Below are positions 7,474-14,241 of a stretch of DNA of 64,000 nt, piece by piece. The translations under genes were made by a program, and so were the position numbers. The stretch covers positions 2,232,001-2,296,000 of the forward strand of contig CBDFIY010000003.1 of NCBI GenBank assembly GCA_965248335.1. The letters are read 5' to 3'. Each line of letters starts with the position of its first letter. Within the stretch, counting starts at the first letter, position 1. The DNA is from CAKMZU01 sp965248335. Lineage in GTDB: Bacteria > Pseudomonadota > Gammaproteobacteria > Pseudomonadales > DT-91. Under the pieces are notes generated by a model, which saw nothing but the letters and a program-made list of their open reading frames with translations, was not told the DNA's origin and ran no database searches.

Positions 7474-8292
7474 ATTTTTACGATGCATATGCTCAACTTC
7501 ACCTGTTTTAAAGTCTTCAAGAACAGCCTCTACAAGATTCATAGCATCGATTTCAAGACTTTGTTCAAACTGCGTTGATATGTAATTAACAATTACTCTA
7601 CCTAACTTTAACTCTCTGTCATTAGAAGCCAATAAAAAACTGCTTTCAGGCAATATGGTTTTTTCTAATTCGACGTCATAACCTTCCGCTCCAACTGGAA
7701 TATTTTTATCCAGCCACAGGTTGAATGCACATGGCTCACTACCTTCATCTCGAACTACAATGTCGGTTGATAACATAGACATAACTGATGGATCAGCCTC
7801 TGCGAGACTTTTAGTAGTTTCATCTTTGCCATCAAATTCAAGCTTAAAATTGATATAGTTATTTTTCAGGAGTTGCATATCAATATTAACAATTTGAATG
7901 CACCCGTCCCAATCTTCACCTTGAGGTTTGCGTATTCTTTTAAGTCCCATTTCGTAAAATTTTGCATATGCCTCGGCACCTGATTGATACCCGACAGTTG
8001 TTACGAGAATTCCTGTGCTGTTAGGAATGTCCGTTAGTAGGCCATGTAAATTCCTAACATGTAACAAACTTACTCTATGTCCATAGTGCTTGCATTCGAT
8101 TAGTACTTTATGGGTAATCCCTGCATATCTATACTCCCAGAACACATCTATTTGATGCTCTACACCAGACTTACCTTTAACTTTTACGTCATGTTGTACA
8201 TCGATATTTTCAACTCCATCAAGAGCTAAAATATCTTCGTATATCTTCTGAGCTAACTTTTCGTAGTCTTCAGAAGTCTCAGAAACTTTCAT
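7468..8292 (-). CDS. Mrr-like restriction endonuclease-fold protein (cassette)
   Basis: 274 residues; start ATG 8292 chosen for its GGAGAT site, the upstream ATG lies in attC. Residues about 5-120 match the Mrr_cat/PD-(D/E)xK fold: YEKLAQKIYEDIL, the metal-binding aspartate in HQIDVFWEY, the catalytic ECKHY, then TDIPNSTGILVTTVGYQSGAEAYA. The C-terminal 150 residues are unrecognised and could sense a target. Mrr-type nucleases usually cleave modified DNA (type IV restriction), so a defence role is plausible but not shown. The stop lies in the attC to the left. This is one of the longest cassette genes in the array and its catalytic residues look intact. Confidence 0.75.
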   Translation of the reverse strand: MKVSETSEDYEKLAQKIYEDILALDGVENIDVQHDVKVKGKSGVEHQIDVFWEYRYAGITHKVLIECKHYGHRVSLLHVRNLHGLLTDIPNSTGILVTTVGYQSGAEAYAKFYEMGLKRIRKPQGEDWDGCIQIVNIDMQLLKNNYINFKLEFDGKDETTKSLAEADPSVMSMLSTDIVVRDEGSEPCAFNLWLDKNIPVGAEGYDVELEKTILPESSFLLASNDRELKLGRVIVNYISTQFEQSLEIDAMNLVEAVLEDFKTGEVEHMHRKNA

Positions 8293-8306
8293 GATATCTC
8301 CATAGT

Positions 8307-8402
8307 GCATAACGCCGGCGTCAACTGCGTAGCAAGCTGGCGGGCTTTTTGGAACAAAAAGCGTGACAGTTTGCGGAGTCAGATTGCACGCCCTTGTTAT
8401 GT
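8307..8402. repeat. attC site, about 96 bp
   Basis: GCATAAC to GTTATGT; same family as 7373-7473. Confidence 0.9.
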
Positions 8403-8412
8403 GTGTGACTTG

Positions 8413-8940
8413 CTAGTAGCTGCATTGTAGAAAGCTGAATAATTTAAGGCTACCAAAGCACCATAAAGCCAAAGGAAATATGATATCAGAAATAATCTTT
8501 ATTGAATTCGATGCTGAAACAATAGTGGAACTATATTTTTCTGTTAATTCACCTTTTTTCTTCTGAATGTCTCGAAACTCAGTAGCAGCAGATCCGACAT
8601 CATCTTCTTCGTTTGAATTATGTGCAATATCATCATCGATACATTCTTTCTCAGTTAGTCCGATTGTATTTCCTGTCATATCCTTACTTTTGTATTCAAT
8701 GAAATCATCGACGTAATACTTAAGAAGGTCTATTCCTGCCAAGGCTATAAACATCATAAAAAAATAGAATGTGATCGCTAAAATAAACCATCCTGTTACA
8801 TCAGAGCTATTGGACAAGTCCAGTCCTAAAATTCCAATTTTTTTAGGTAAAGCTTTTGTAAGCCCTATAAAAAGGCAGGCTCCAGATAAAATTAAGAGCT
8901 TAGTTTTAACCTTACTGAATTCTTCCGAAAATTTGAGAAT
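8413..8940 (-). CDS. Membrane cassette protein with probable ATT start
   Basis: No family recognised. A TTG at 8817 would give 134 residues, but the frame stays open to an ATT at 8940 that sits eight bases after a perfect AAGGAG, with no ATG or GTG in between. The longer 175-residue form gains a first membrane helix (KLLILSGACLFIGLTKA), then GWFILAITFYFFMMFIALAG, an acidic soluble region (about residues 85-120) and a final hydrophobic stretch (IISDIIFPLALWCFGSL). Rare ATT starts are known but uncommon; loss of an ATG by mutation is the alternative. Confidence 0.5.
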   Translation of the reverse strand: MLKFSEEFSKVKTKLLILSGACLFIGLTKALPKKIGILGLDLSNSSDVTGWFILAITFYFFMMFIALAGIDLLKYYVDDFIEYKSKDMTGNTIGLTEKECIDDDIAHNSNEEDDVGSAATEFRDIQKKKGELTEKYSSTIVSASNSIKIISDIIFPLALWCFGSLKLFSFLQCSY

Positions 8941-8956
8941 AACTATAACTCCTTAC

Positions 8957-9018
8957 ACATAACGCACGTGTCACGCGGGAGGAGCGAAGCGACGATCCCG
9001 TGGACACGCTTGTTAGGT
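8957..9018. repeat. attC site, short 62-bp type
   Basis: ACATAAC to GTTAGGT enclosing GTGTCACGCGGGAGG ... CCCGTGGACAC; partner of 6009-6069. Confidence 0.85.
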
Positions 9019-9612
9019 TTATTTTAGGCCGAACTTTTCTTTCTTTTTGTTAAGTTCATTAAGTTTATTTTCTTTCTTTATTTTTTCGTCAATTTCTTCT
9101 ATTAGTTGTTCGACTGTATTCGAACAATCACTAATGATACTTGTCCAATCGCCAGGAATAAACGCCTGAACATAGTCATTAGCTTTAAAAGGATTATATT
9201 CAAAAAGAAGTTGATCATTTTCTTTTAAAGAAATATGAACCATTCTTTCGTTTGACCATGCGTTATTAACTATCATCTCAAATAGCCTTTCTTTTATTTG
9301 AAATCTAATTGTATATCTTTCTTGCCCACCTGAATAATCAACTAATTTCAAGTTAGATTTTACACAGACCTCAATTCTTTTTTCATCTAACGGATAATAG
9401 TCAAATATCTTCTCAACTAATATGAATAAGCTACTATCTATTCTTGTATTGATAACCTCTGATCTTCTCTCTTTAATTAATCTCTCGAGCTCTAACTCCT
9501 CAGGATCTTTATTCATTGCTTCTTTATGCTCATAAAAAAAATCAGCCACTGAGGTTATCAAATAAATAGTGAGGGGTATTCCGATAAAGATTATAAATAA
9601 TATCATCAACAT
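9019..9612 (-). CDS. Membrane-anchored cassette protein, unknown function
   Basis: 197 residues. One N-terminal transmembrane helix (MLMILFIIFIGIPLTIYLI), then a charged stretch (EELELERLIKERRSEV), a soluble domain of mixed strands (LKLVDYSGGQERYTIRFQIKERLFEM) and a C-terminal lysine-rich coiled coil (LIEEIDEKIKKENKLNELNKKKEKF). Likely cytoplasmic with an N-terminal anchor. Its stop codon abuts attC 8957-9018. No function can be assigned. Confidence 0.7.
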   Translation of the reverse strand: MLMILFIIFIGIPLTIYLITSVADFFYEHKEAMNKDPEELELERLIKERRSEVINTRIDSSLFILVEKIFDYYPLDEKRIEVCVKSNLKLVDYSGGQERYTIRFQIKERLFEMIVNNAWSNERMVHISLKENDQLLFEYNPFKANDYVQAFIPGDWTSIISDCSNTVEQLIEEIDEKIKKENKLNELNKKKEKFGLK

Positions 9613-9644
9613 AACAAGATCCTATTTATATATCCAATAATTAA

Positions 9645-9746
9645 ACCTAACGCCCAGCACAGCGGTGAGTTAAACTGGCGGTTTTTGTGCGGCCTTTTGC
9701 ACAAAAAGTGACAGTTTGACGAGTCCGTTGCTGCTGCTTGTTAAGT
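9645..9746. repeat. attC site, about 100-bp type
   Basis: ACCTAAC to GTTAAGT; same family as 3939-4040. Confidence 0.9.
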
Positions 9747-10145
9747 GATTTTTGGTTCAATTTTGACCAACTTAGCATTGGGAGCTAACAGATTTCTATA
9801 TTGATGTCTTACACCATCAAGAGCAATACCACTTTCTTGAATTTGATTTTCATCCCAATTATCAGGATTTATCCAGTAATGGGCTTTATGCTCACATGTC
9901 ATAGACAAATTTTGATCTAAGTGCCTAATTGGAATTGCAGCTGCAGCCCAATAATTAGAAAGTTGTTTTTCAATATCTGGATCTCTAGCATTACCTTTTT
10001 CTAAGCCACTGTAATAAAGATATGTTTCATTCAAAGCATGAGATATTGAGCGAAGAGCATTATCTCTTAGCTCTCTCTTATCTTTGGACAAATTCTGAAT
10101 TGGACCTAAGAGTGAAACCAGTGGTTTTAACATTGACTCAAGCAT
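9741..10145 (-). CDS. Cassette protein, unknown function
   Basis: 134 residues, mainly helical and soluble: an N-terminal amphipathic helix MLKPLVSLLGPIQNL, RELRDNALRSISHALNETYLYY, then QLSNYWAAAAIPIRHLDQNL, a Cys/His pair (MTCEHKAHYW) and a C-terminal part after NPDNWDENQ. The frame starts at ATG 10145 after AGGAAGAAG. The stop lies within the attC to its left. It resembles helical-bundle proteins found next to defence genes only in a general way; I assign no function. Confidence 0.65.
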   Translation of the reverse strand: MLESMLKPLVSLLGPIQNLSKDKRELRDNALRSISHALNETYLYYSGLEKGNARDPDIEKQLSNYWAAAAIPIRHLDQNLSMTCEHKAHYWINPDNWDENQIQESGIALDGVRHQYRNLLAPNAKLVKIEPKIT

Positions 10146-10165
10146 ATTCTTCTTCCTGAATTTTC

Positions 10166-10270
10166 ACTTAACGCCGCAATCAACTGCGTAGCAAAATGGC
10201 GCTTATTTTGCCGGGTTTATGGCAAAAAAAGTGACAGTTTTCGGAGTCAGATTGCATTGCCTTGTTAGGC
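10166..10270. repeat. attC site, about 105 bp
   Basis: ACTTAAC to GTTAGGC; same family as 7373-7473. Confidence 0.9.
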
Positions 10271-10276
10271 CTTTAA

Positions 10277-10606
10277 CTATTTATTAGTGCCGATTAATTC
10301 ACTCTTTTGCTTTTCTAGAGAAGATAGTTTTCTCTTTAGGCTATTTATTTCTTTGGTGATTGCTTTAATTTTGCTTCTTCTTTCCTGATCTTCCACATTG
10401 CTAACGCCATGAAGTTCCTCAGCTAATGACTTGACCTCTGACCGAAGTACTCGAAAGTATGGATTGCCATGAGCAGAGTTTTGCCGATATTGTAGTTTAC
10501 CTGCTTTCATTGCCTGAACGAGTTCATCTTCGGAGAGACCGAACTCTTTACTTGCATTTTTGTGGCTTAAAGTAGCACCTTGTTTTTGCCATTCTGAATC
10601 TGTCAC
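10277..10606 (-). CDS. Helix-turn-helix cassette protein with coiled-coil tail
   Basis: 109 residues from the GTG at 10606 (MTDSEWQKQG); the longer frame to 10714 would translate attC sequence. Residues about 12-65 read NASKEFGLSEDELVQAMKAGKL then a wing-like QYRQNSAHGNPYFRVLRSEVKSL, resembling MerR/excisionase-type winged helix-turn-helix. Residues 70-108 form a coiled coil (ITKEINSLKRKLSSLEKQKSEL) for dimerisation. It may bind DNA, but no target is visible in the window. Confidence 0.65.
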   Translation of the reverse strand: MTDSEWQKQGATLSHKNASKEFGLSEDELVQAMKAGKLQYRQNSAHGNPYFRVLRSEVKSLAEELHGVSNVEDQERRSKIKAITKEINSLKRKLSSLEKQKSELIGTNK

Positions 10607-10629
10607 AATACTCGTTCTCGTAATATTTG

Positions 10630-10761
10630 GCCTAACGCCGCTAGCAGCTGCAGTCTTGTTGCTGTGGTTTTTGTGCAACAATGGCGAAGCCATGCACAAA
10701 AGCCGCAGTGACAAGACTGTCCAAGGAGCGTAGCGACTGATGCTGCCTAGCCTTGTTAGTT
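10630..10761. repeat. attC site, 132 bp, long type
   Basis: GCCTAAC to GTTAGTT; long arms CAGTCTTGTTGCTGTGG / CCGCAGTGACAAGACTG with an inner TTGTGC/GCACAA and ATGGCGAAGCCAT. Confidence 0.85.
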
Positions 10762-11112
10762 GCCTTGTTGTGATTAGAACTTACGCCCTAATACCAACGC
10801 AACCCGTTAATAATGGCTGACAAATTAACAGAAATGACCTTGAATGGAAACTAGGAACACAATATCGCTGCCCTGCTTCACTACCAGTAAAATAAAAACC
10901 TGCGCAGCAAATAACTAACTGCCAAAAATGTAATACCAGATCACTGTAGGCAACTCATGCAACAAAACACCTGCCAACCAAAATGAAGACGGGTAAAAAA
11001 TCACCAAAGTTAGTTGAGCCTATCGGCGCTGGAAAATCTTAAACGGAGAAAAACCTTAATGATGCCTTCTTTGGGATACAAAACTCAACCACCAAATAGG
11101 CGGCCAGATTGC
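10762..11112 (-). pseudogene. Cassette with decayed hydrophobic-protein gene
   Basis: No intact gene. On the minus strand 10960-11025 encodes GSTNFGDFLPVFILVGRCFVA followed by a stop, clearly related to the start of the small hydrophobic protein at 2481-2705 (QFGSLPVNFLFVGRCFVV). Runs such as CAAAACACCTGCCAACCAAAA also match that cassette. It is therefore a third, older and inactivated member of the same cassette family, with its own attC at the left. Confidence 0.6.
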
Positions 11113-11172
11113 GACTAACCTCAAGCACACCAGCACGCTTCTGGCGTGTCTGATTGCTGCAATTAGTTATGC
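11113..11172. repeat. attC site, short 60-bp type
   Basis: GACTAAC to GTTATGC with CTCAAGCACACCAG and a CACGCTTCTGGCGTG hairpin; related to 2796-2855. Confidence 0.75.
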
Positions 11173-11215
11173 GGATTTTATACAAGATAAACAAATTTAA
11201 AAAATAGAGATAAAG

Positions 11216-11434
11216 ATGGAAAATGTAAAAATAAGAGCCAAAAGTACAATAAAGCTTGTTGCACCAAGCGGAATGCAGTTGTCTTATGAGTACCCTAAAG
11301 GGTGCAAAATTGAGCAGATGCTTGAGGACGTTTTATTTGCAGAATTTAAAAACAAAGGTTCTGATGGCCTTAAAAAGTTCTGCAACAATTTGATAGATGA
11401 GTTTTCTGCCCAAGAAAATAAGAAATCAGCATAA
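11216..11434 (+). CDS. Small cassette protein, unknown function
   Basis: 72 residues on the plus strand. Begins MENVKIRAKSTIKLVAPSG, with beta-strand character, then MQLSYEYPKGCKIEQMLEDVLFAEFKN and a lysine-rich tail. No family recognised. AGAG lies eight bases before the ATG. The stop codon falls inside the very short attC at 11429-11481, so gene and attC are arranged as a plus-oriented cassette, opposite to its neighbours further left. Confidence 0.6.
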   Translation: MENVKIRAKSTIKLVAPSGMQLSYEYPKGCKIEQMLEDVLFAEFKNKGSDGLKKFCNNLIDEFSAQENKKSA

Positions 11435-11481
11435 CCGTAAGCACATAGGCGCGTAGCGTCCGATGCTGCGTGTTGTTATGG
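11429..11481. repeat. attC site, very short (53 bp)
   Basis: GCATAAC to GTTATGG with GTAAGCACATAGGCGCGTAGCG and TCCGATGCTGCG; it is the site nearest the integrase and near the lower size limit for attC sites. Confidence 0.75.
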
Positions 11482-11523
11482 GGCTACTATCTTGGCGAAG
11501 CAAAAGAATAGGACAAGAATAAA

Positions 11524-11706
11524 ATGATAGAAAATTTTAAAGATAAACGTGGCAGACCGTGGGAATGGTTTTGCGATGAGAGTTATTACAATATGTTTTG
11601 TGTGCGTCCGATAGGTGAGCGAGAGTTTAACTCAGAGCTAAGCTTCCATTTTGAGACACAATGCGAAGCAAGTGCCTTTGCGTCATTACTTATGGTTAGC
11701 AGTTAA
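11524..11706 (+). CDS. Small cassette protein, unknown function
   Basis: 60 residues, plus strand, with AGGA before ATG 11524. Sequence MIENFKDKRGRPWEWFCDESYYNMF, then VRPIGEREFNSELSFHFET and a short helical end. Rich in aromatic residues; resembles no family I know. It ends four bases before the presumed attI junction at 11710-11716, with its back to the array. It is the cassette closest to attI and so probably the most recently inserted. Confidence 0.55.
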   Translation: MIENFKDKRGRPWEWFCDESYYNMFCVRPIGEREFNSELSFHFETQCEASAFASLLMVSS

Positions 11707-11709
11707 TCC

Positions 11710-11991
11710 CTATAACGCTTTCTTCTACCGAACCGATCCACATATCCAGAATTCGGCATATTTTTTTAGTTTTTCAGCACACTATAGAAAAACCATTTCA
11801 ATATCAACCTACTAAGCAAACCCTCCAAGATATTGAAAGTACAGTGTCTGGAATTGCCCCGTATATTTTTACAAAATATCACCCGCCGCCTTCCCGTTTA
11901 CACGCCACTCAATCACCTGACCATTAAAGCTTTTCTCCTTACCATTAAAACTATGCCAATTAATTCCGCTGATTTTATATCGCCCTAAACA
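11710..11991 (-). other. Presumed attI recombination region and leader
   Basis: The first cassette joins integrase-proximal DNA at CTATAAC (GTTATAG read leftward) at 11710-11716, the expected attI core. The remaining roughly 270 bases to the intI promoter contain no gene. On the minus strand a TTGATA (11802-11807) and TATAGT (11781-11786) spaced by 15 bp could be the cassette promoter Pc, though the spacing is short. Accessory integrase sites cannot be defined by eye. Confidence 0.5.
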
Positions 11992-12032
11992 TTGACAGGC
12001 ACAAAACCGCCTCCTACTGTATATGCACACAG
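11992..12032 (+). promoter_or_regulatory. intI promoter with LexA (SOS) box
   Basis: A consensus -35 TTGACA (11992-11997) is followed after 17 bp by a weak -10 TACTGT (12015-12020). Overlapping it, 12017-12032 is CTGTATATGCACACAG, a perfect CTGT-N8-ACAG LexA operator, 16 bases before the intI start. SOS control of integron integrases by such a box is established for Vibrio cholerae and class 1 integrons. Confidence 0.85.
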
Positions 12033-12047
12033 CTAAAGGTTTTTGTC

Positions 12048-13028
12048 ATGGATGATATACCTCCTCTTATTCCGCAAAATCCCGTCAAATTTATTGACAG
12101 ACTTCGGCATTTCATTCGCTCGCAAAGAAAAGCTTATAAAACTGAAAAGACCTATATTTTGTGGATCAAAAGATTTATCCGATTCCATCGAAATACGCAC
12201 CCAAAAGAGATGGGGGCTGATGAAATAGAGGCGTTTCTTGATGCGTTGAGCACTCAGCACAATGTTGCCAAAAACACCCAAAAAACCGCACTAAATGCGT
12301 TGATTTTTTTGTATAAACAATTTCTGAAGGTAGAACTCAGAGAATTGAAATATCGTTTTTCTTCGAAACCACCCCGTATTCCTGTGGTATTCACACATGA
12401 TGAGGCGCAGTCTGTCATTGCTCAACTTAAGTCACCTGCGTCTTTACAAGCGAGGCTTATGTATGGATCGGGCTTGCGTATTTCAGAGTGTTTAAGGCTA
12501 CGTATTAAAGACATTGATTTTGGTATGAACATGCTTGTGGTTCGCGCAGGGAAAGGTGATAAAGATCGCGTCACTATTTTACCGGAGTCACTCATCTCAT
12601 TTTTAAGGCTACAAATCGATTATGTTGAGCAAGTCCATAAAATAGATACGCACAATGAAGTTGCAGGTGTTTACCTGCCAGATGCTCTTGCTAAGAAGTA
12701 CCCCAGAGCACCTTTTGAATTCGGCTGGCAATACTTATTTCCGGCAATGCATTTATCTATTGACCCACGATCGGATTTAAAACGCCGCCACCACGTAATG
12801 GAATCTACCTTGCAAAAATCCATTCAGTCTGCCATTAGGGCTACAAAGATCCATAAGAAATCTGGCTCTCATACTTTTAGACATAGCTTTGCTACACGGC
12901 TGCTTGAAAACGGCTACGATATTCGAACAATTCAGGAGTTATTAGGCCATAGTGATGTGAAAACTACTGAAATTTATACACATGTCGTTAAACGTGGAGG
13001 GATGGGCGTAAGAAGTCCCATTGATTAA
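12048..13028 (+). CDS. intI: Integron integrase (tyrosine recombinase)
   Basis: 326 residues. Inserts and excises cassettes by recombining attI with attC. The N-terminal SAM-like domain (about 15-105) is followed by the catalytic domain: R in GSGLRISECLRLR, K in GKGDKDR, HTFRHSFATRLLE, LGHSDVKTTEIY with nucleophile tyrosine near residue 312. The IntI-specific insert is present (MHLSIDPRSDLKRRHHVMES, about residues 240-260), separating it from XerC/D. AAAGG precedes ATG 12048. It points away from the array, the normal layout. The reading frame is intact, so the integron is probably functional and, from the promoter, induced by DNA damage. Confidence 0.97.
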   Translation: MDDIPPLIPQNPVKFIDRLRHFIRSQRKAYKTEKTYILWIKRFIRFHRNTHPKEMGADEIEAFLDALSTQHNVAKNTQKTALNALIFLYKQFLKVELRELKYRFSSKPPRIPVVFTHDEAQSVIAQLKSPASLQARLMYGSGLRISECLRLRIKDIDFGMNMLVVRAGKGDKDRVTILPESLISFLRLQIDYVEQVHKIDTHNEVAGVYLPDALAKKYPRAPFEFGWQYLFPAMHLSIDPRSDLKRRHHVMESTLQKSIQSAIRATKIHKKSGSHTFRHSFATRLLENGYDIRTIQELLGHSDVKTTEIYTHVVKRGGMGVRSPID

Positions 13029-13032
13029 CACT

Positions 13033-13072
13033 TATACCGATCGTCCTTGAAGATGCAAGGGTGTTGGCCGCC
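13033..13072. repeat. Partial copy of TA-flanked MITE
   Basis: TATACCGATCGTCCTTGAAG then ATGCAAGGGTGTTGGCC matches one end of the repeat that brackets the siderophore operon (42104 and 52730). Only one arm is present, directly after the intI stop. Confidence 0.7.
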
Positions 13073-13157
13073 ACACTGCATCCAGCACTCTTTTGGCGCT
13101 GATTTTTTTATTGATAAACGGCTAGTCTAACAAGCAGTTTACATTCAGCAAAAAGGG

Positions 13158-13466
13158 GTGAACCCAACTGTCGATTGTTATTCTGGTTTTTTTGATCAGA
13201 GAAGTACGCCTACAAAACTGGCACACATGCTTCAGAAACACAGCATTCAAACGCACGTAATTTACGGTTTAGCTCTTGATGCATGCGTGAAAGACACAAG
13301 TTTTGATGCCAGAGCGCTGGGGTTCGAGGTATTTTTGGTGCAGGATTTATGTCGTTCGGTGCATCCTGCACAAGAAAATAACACAATCAGTGAAATGCGG
13401 ACTCATGGCATTCAGGTTATCGATTCGATGGTACTTAAAAGAGCGCTCGAAAAGATAAAGCGCTGA
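13158..13466 (+). pseudogene. pncA: Nicotinamidase fragment (N-terminus missing)
   Basis: About 100 residues matching the C-terminal half of the isochorismatase-like nicotinamidase/pyrazinamidase family: VDCYSGFFD, VIYGLALDACVKDTSFDA with the position of the catalytic cysteine kept, and GFEVFLVQDLCRSVHP. The first half, holding the catalytic Asp and the metal-binding Asp/His residues, is absent upstream, where a MITE arm and the integron now lie. It appears to be a remnant left by a deletion at the integron boundary. Confidence 0.75.
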
Positions 13467-13481
13467 GCGCAGCGAGCGTGA

Positions 13482-14060
13482 CTACATATAAGCATTAGTC
13501 GTATCGGTATGATCCGTCACATCTTTAACGGCAGTCAATTCTGGAATTTTTTCCATTAGGGATTTCTCAACACCGTGCTTTAACGTCATATCCACAGCGG
13601 CACAGCCCTGACAGCCGCCGCCAAACCGTAAAATCGCAATGTTATCCTTGGTAACCTCAACGAGAGACACATCCCCACCATGAGAGGCCAATGAAGGGTT
13701 AATTTCGTTATACAATAAGTAATTAATACGATCTTCAAGTGGGCTGTCATCGGAAACGCGCGGCATTTTGGCATTAGGCGCCTTAATCGTTAGCTGTCCG
13801 CCCATTTTATCTGCCGCATAATCTATTTCTGCGTCTTCAAGAAAGGGTAAGCTTCTTCCGTCAAGATGAACCTTTAGATTTTCAAACGTCATCAATTCAT
13901 CTTGCTCTTTAATATCACCTACTTTGCAGTAAGCAATACAGGTTTCTGCCCGCGACGTCCCCGGATCAGTAATAAACACGCGAATACCCACAACCTCGCC
14001 ACTTTGCTTTTCTAGGAGTCCTATTAAATATTTTTGTGCTGACTCTGAAATTGAGACCAT
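13482..14060 (-). CDS. nfuA: Fe-S biogenesis protein NfuA
   Basis: 192 residues, normal length. An N-terminal degenerate A-type carrier domain (about 1-95, SESAQKYLIGLLEKQ, VFITDPGTSRAETC) is joined to a C-terminal Nfu domain with SHGGDVSLVEV and the cluster-ligating CxxC in GGGCQGCAAVDMTL (about residues 148-151). It holds a 4Fe-4S cluster between two subunits and passes it to apo-proteins, especially under oxidative stress or iron limitation. It is single-gene, facing the nicotinamidase fragment, and stands back to back with the sensor kinase. Confidence 0.95.
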   Translation of the reverse strand: MVSISESAQKYLIGLLEKQSGEVVGIRVFITDPGTSRAETCIAYCKVGDIKEQDELMTFENLKVHLDGRSLPFLEDAEIDYAADKMGGQLTIKAPNAKMPRVSDDSPLEDRINYLLYNEINPSLASHGGDVSLVEVTKDNIAILRFGGGCQGCAAVDMTLKHGVEKSLMEKIPELTAVKDVTDHTDTTNAYM

Positions 14061-14241
14061 TTACCTGCCTATTTTCATCATGTTAATCATTATTCGAGGA
14101 TATTACCTTTTTTACTGCTATTTAAAAAGCGCTCGCCTCCCAAATTCTCTTCTACCCGCTACAATATGTTGATTGTTAACGCCCTTGGGCCTTGGTAGAA
14201 TTCAGCCCCTTCAAATTAACCCTTACCGCAACATCAGACTT

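Noticed and set aside
11215..11440. Antitoxin of a toxin-antitoxin cassette with the gene at 11524
   Set aside because: Sizes fit, but neither protein shows a known toxin or antitoxin motif and an attC separates them.
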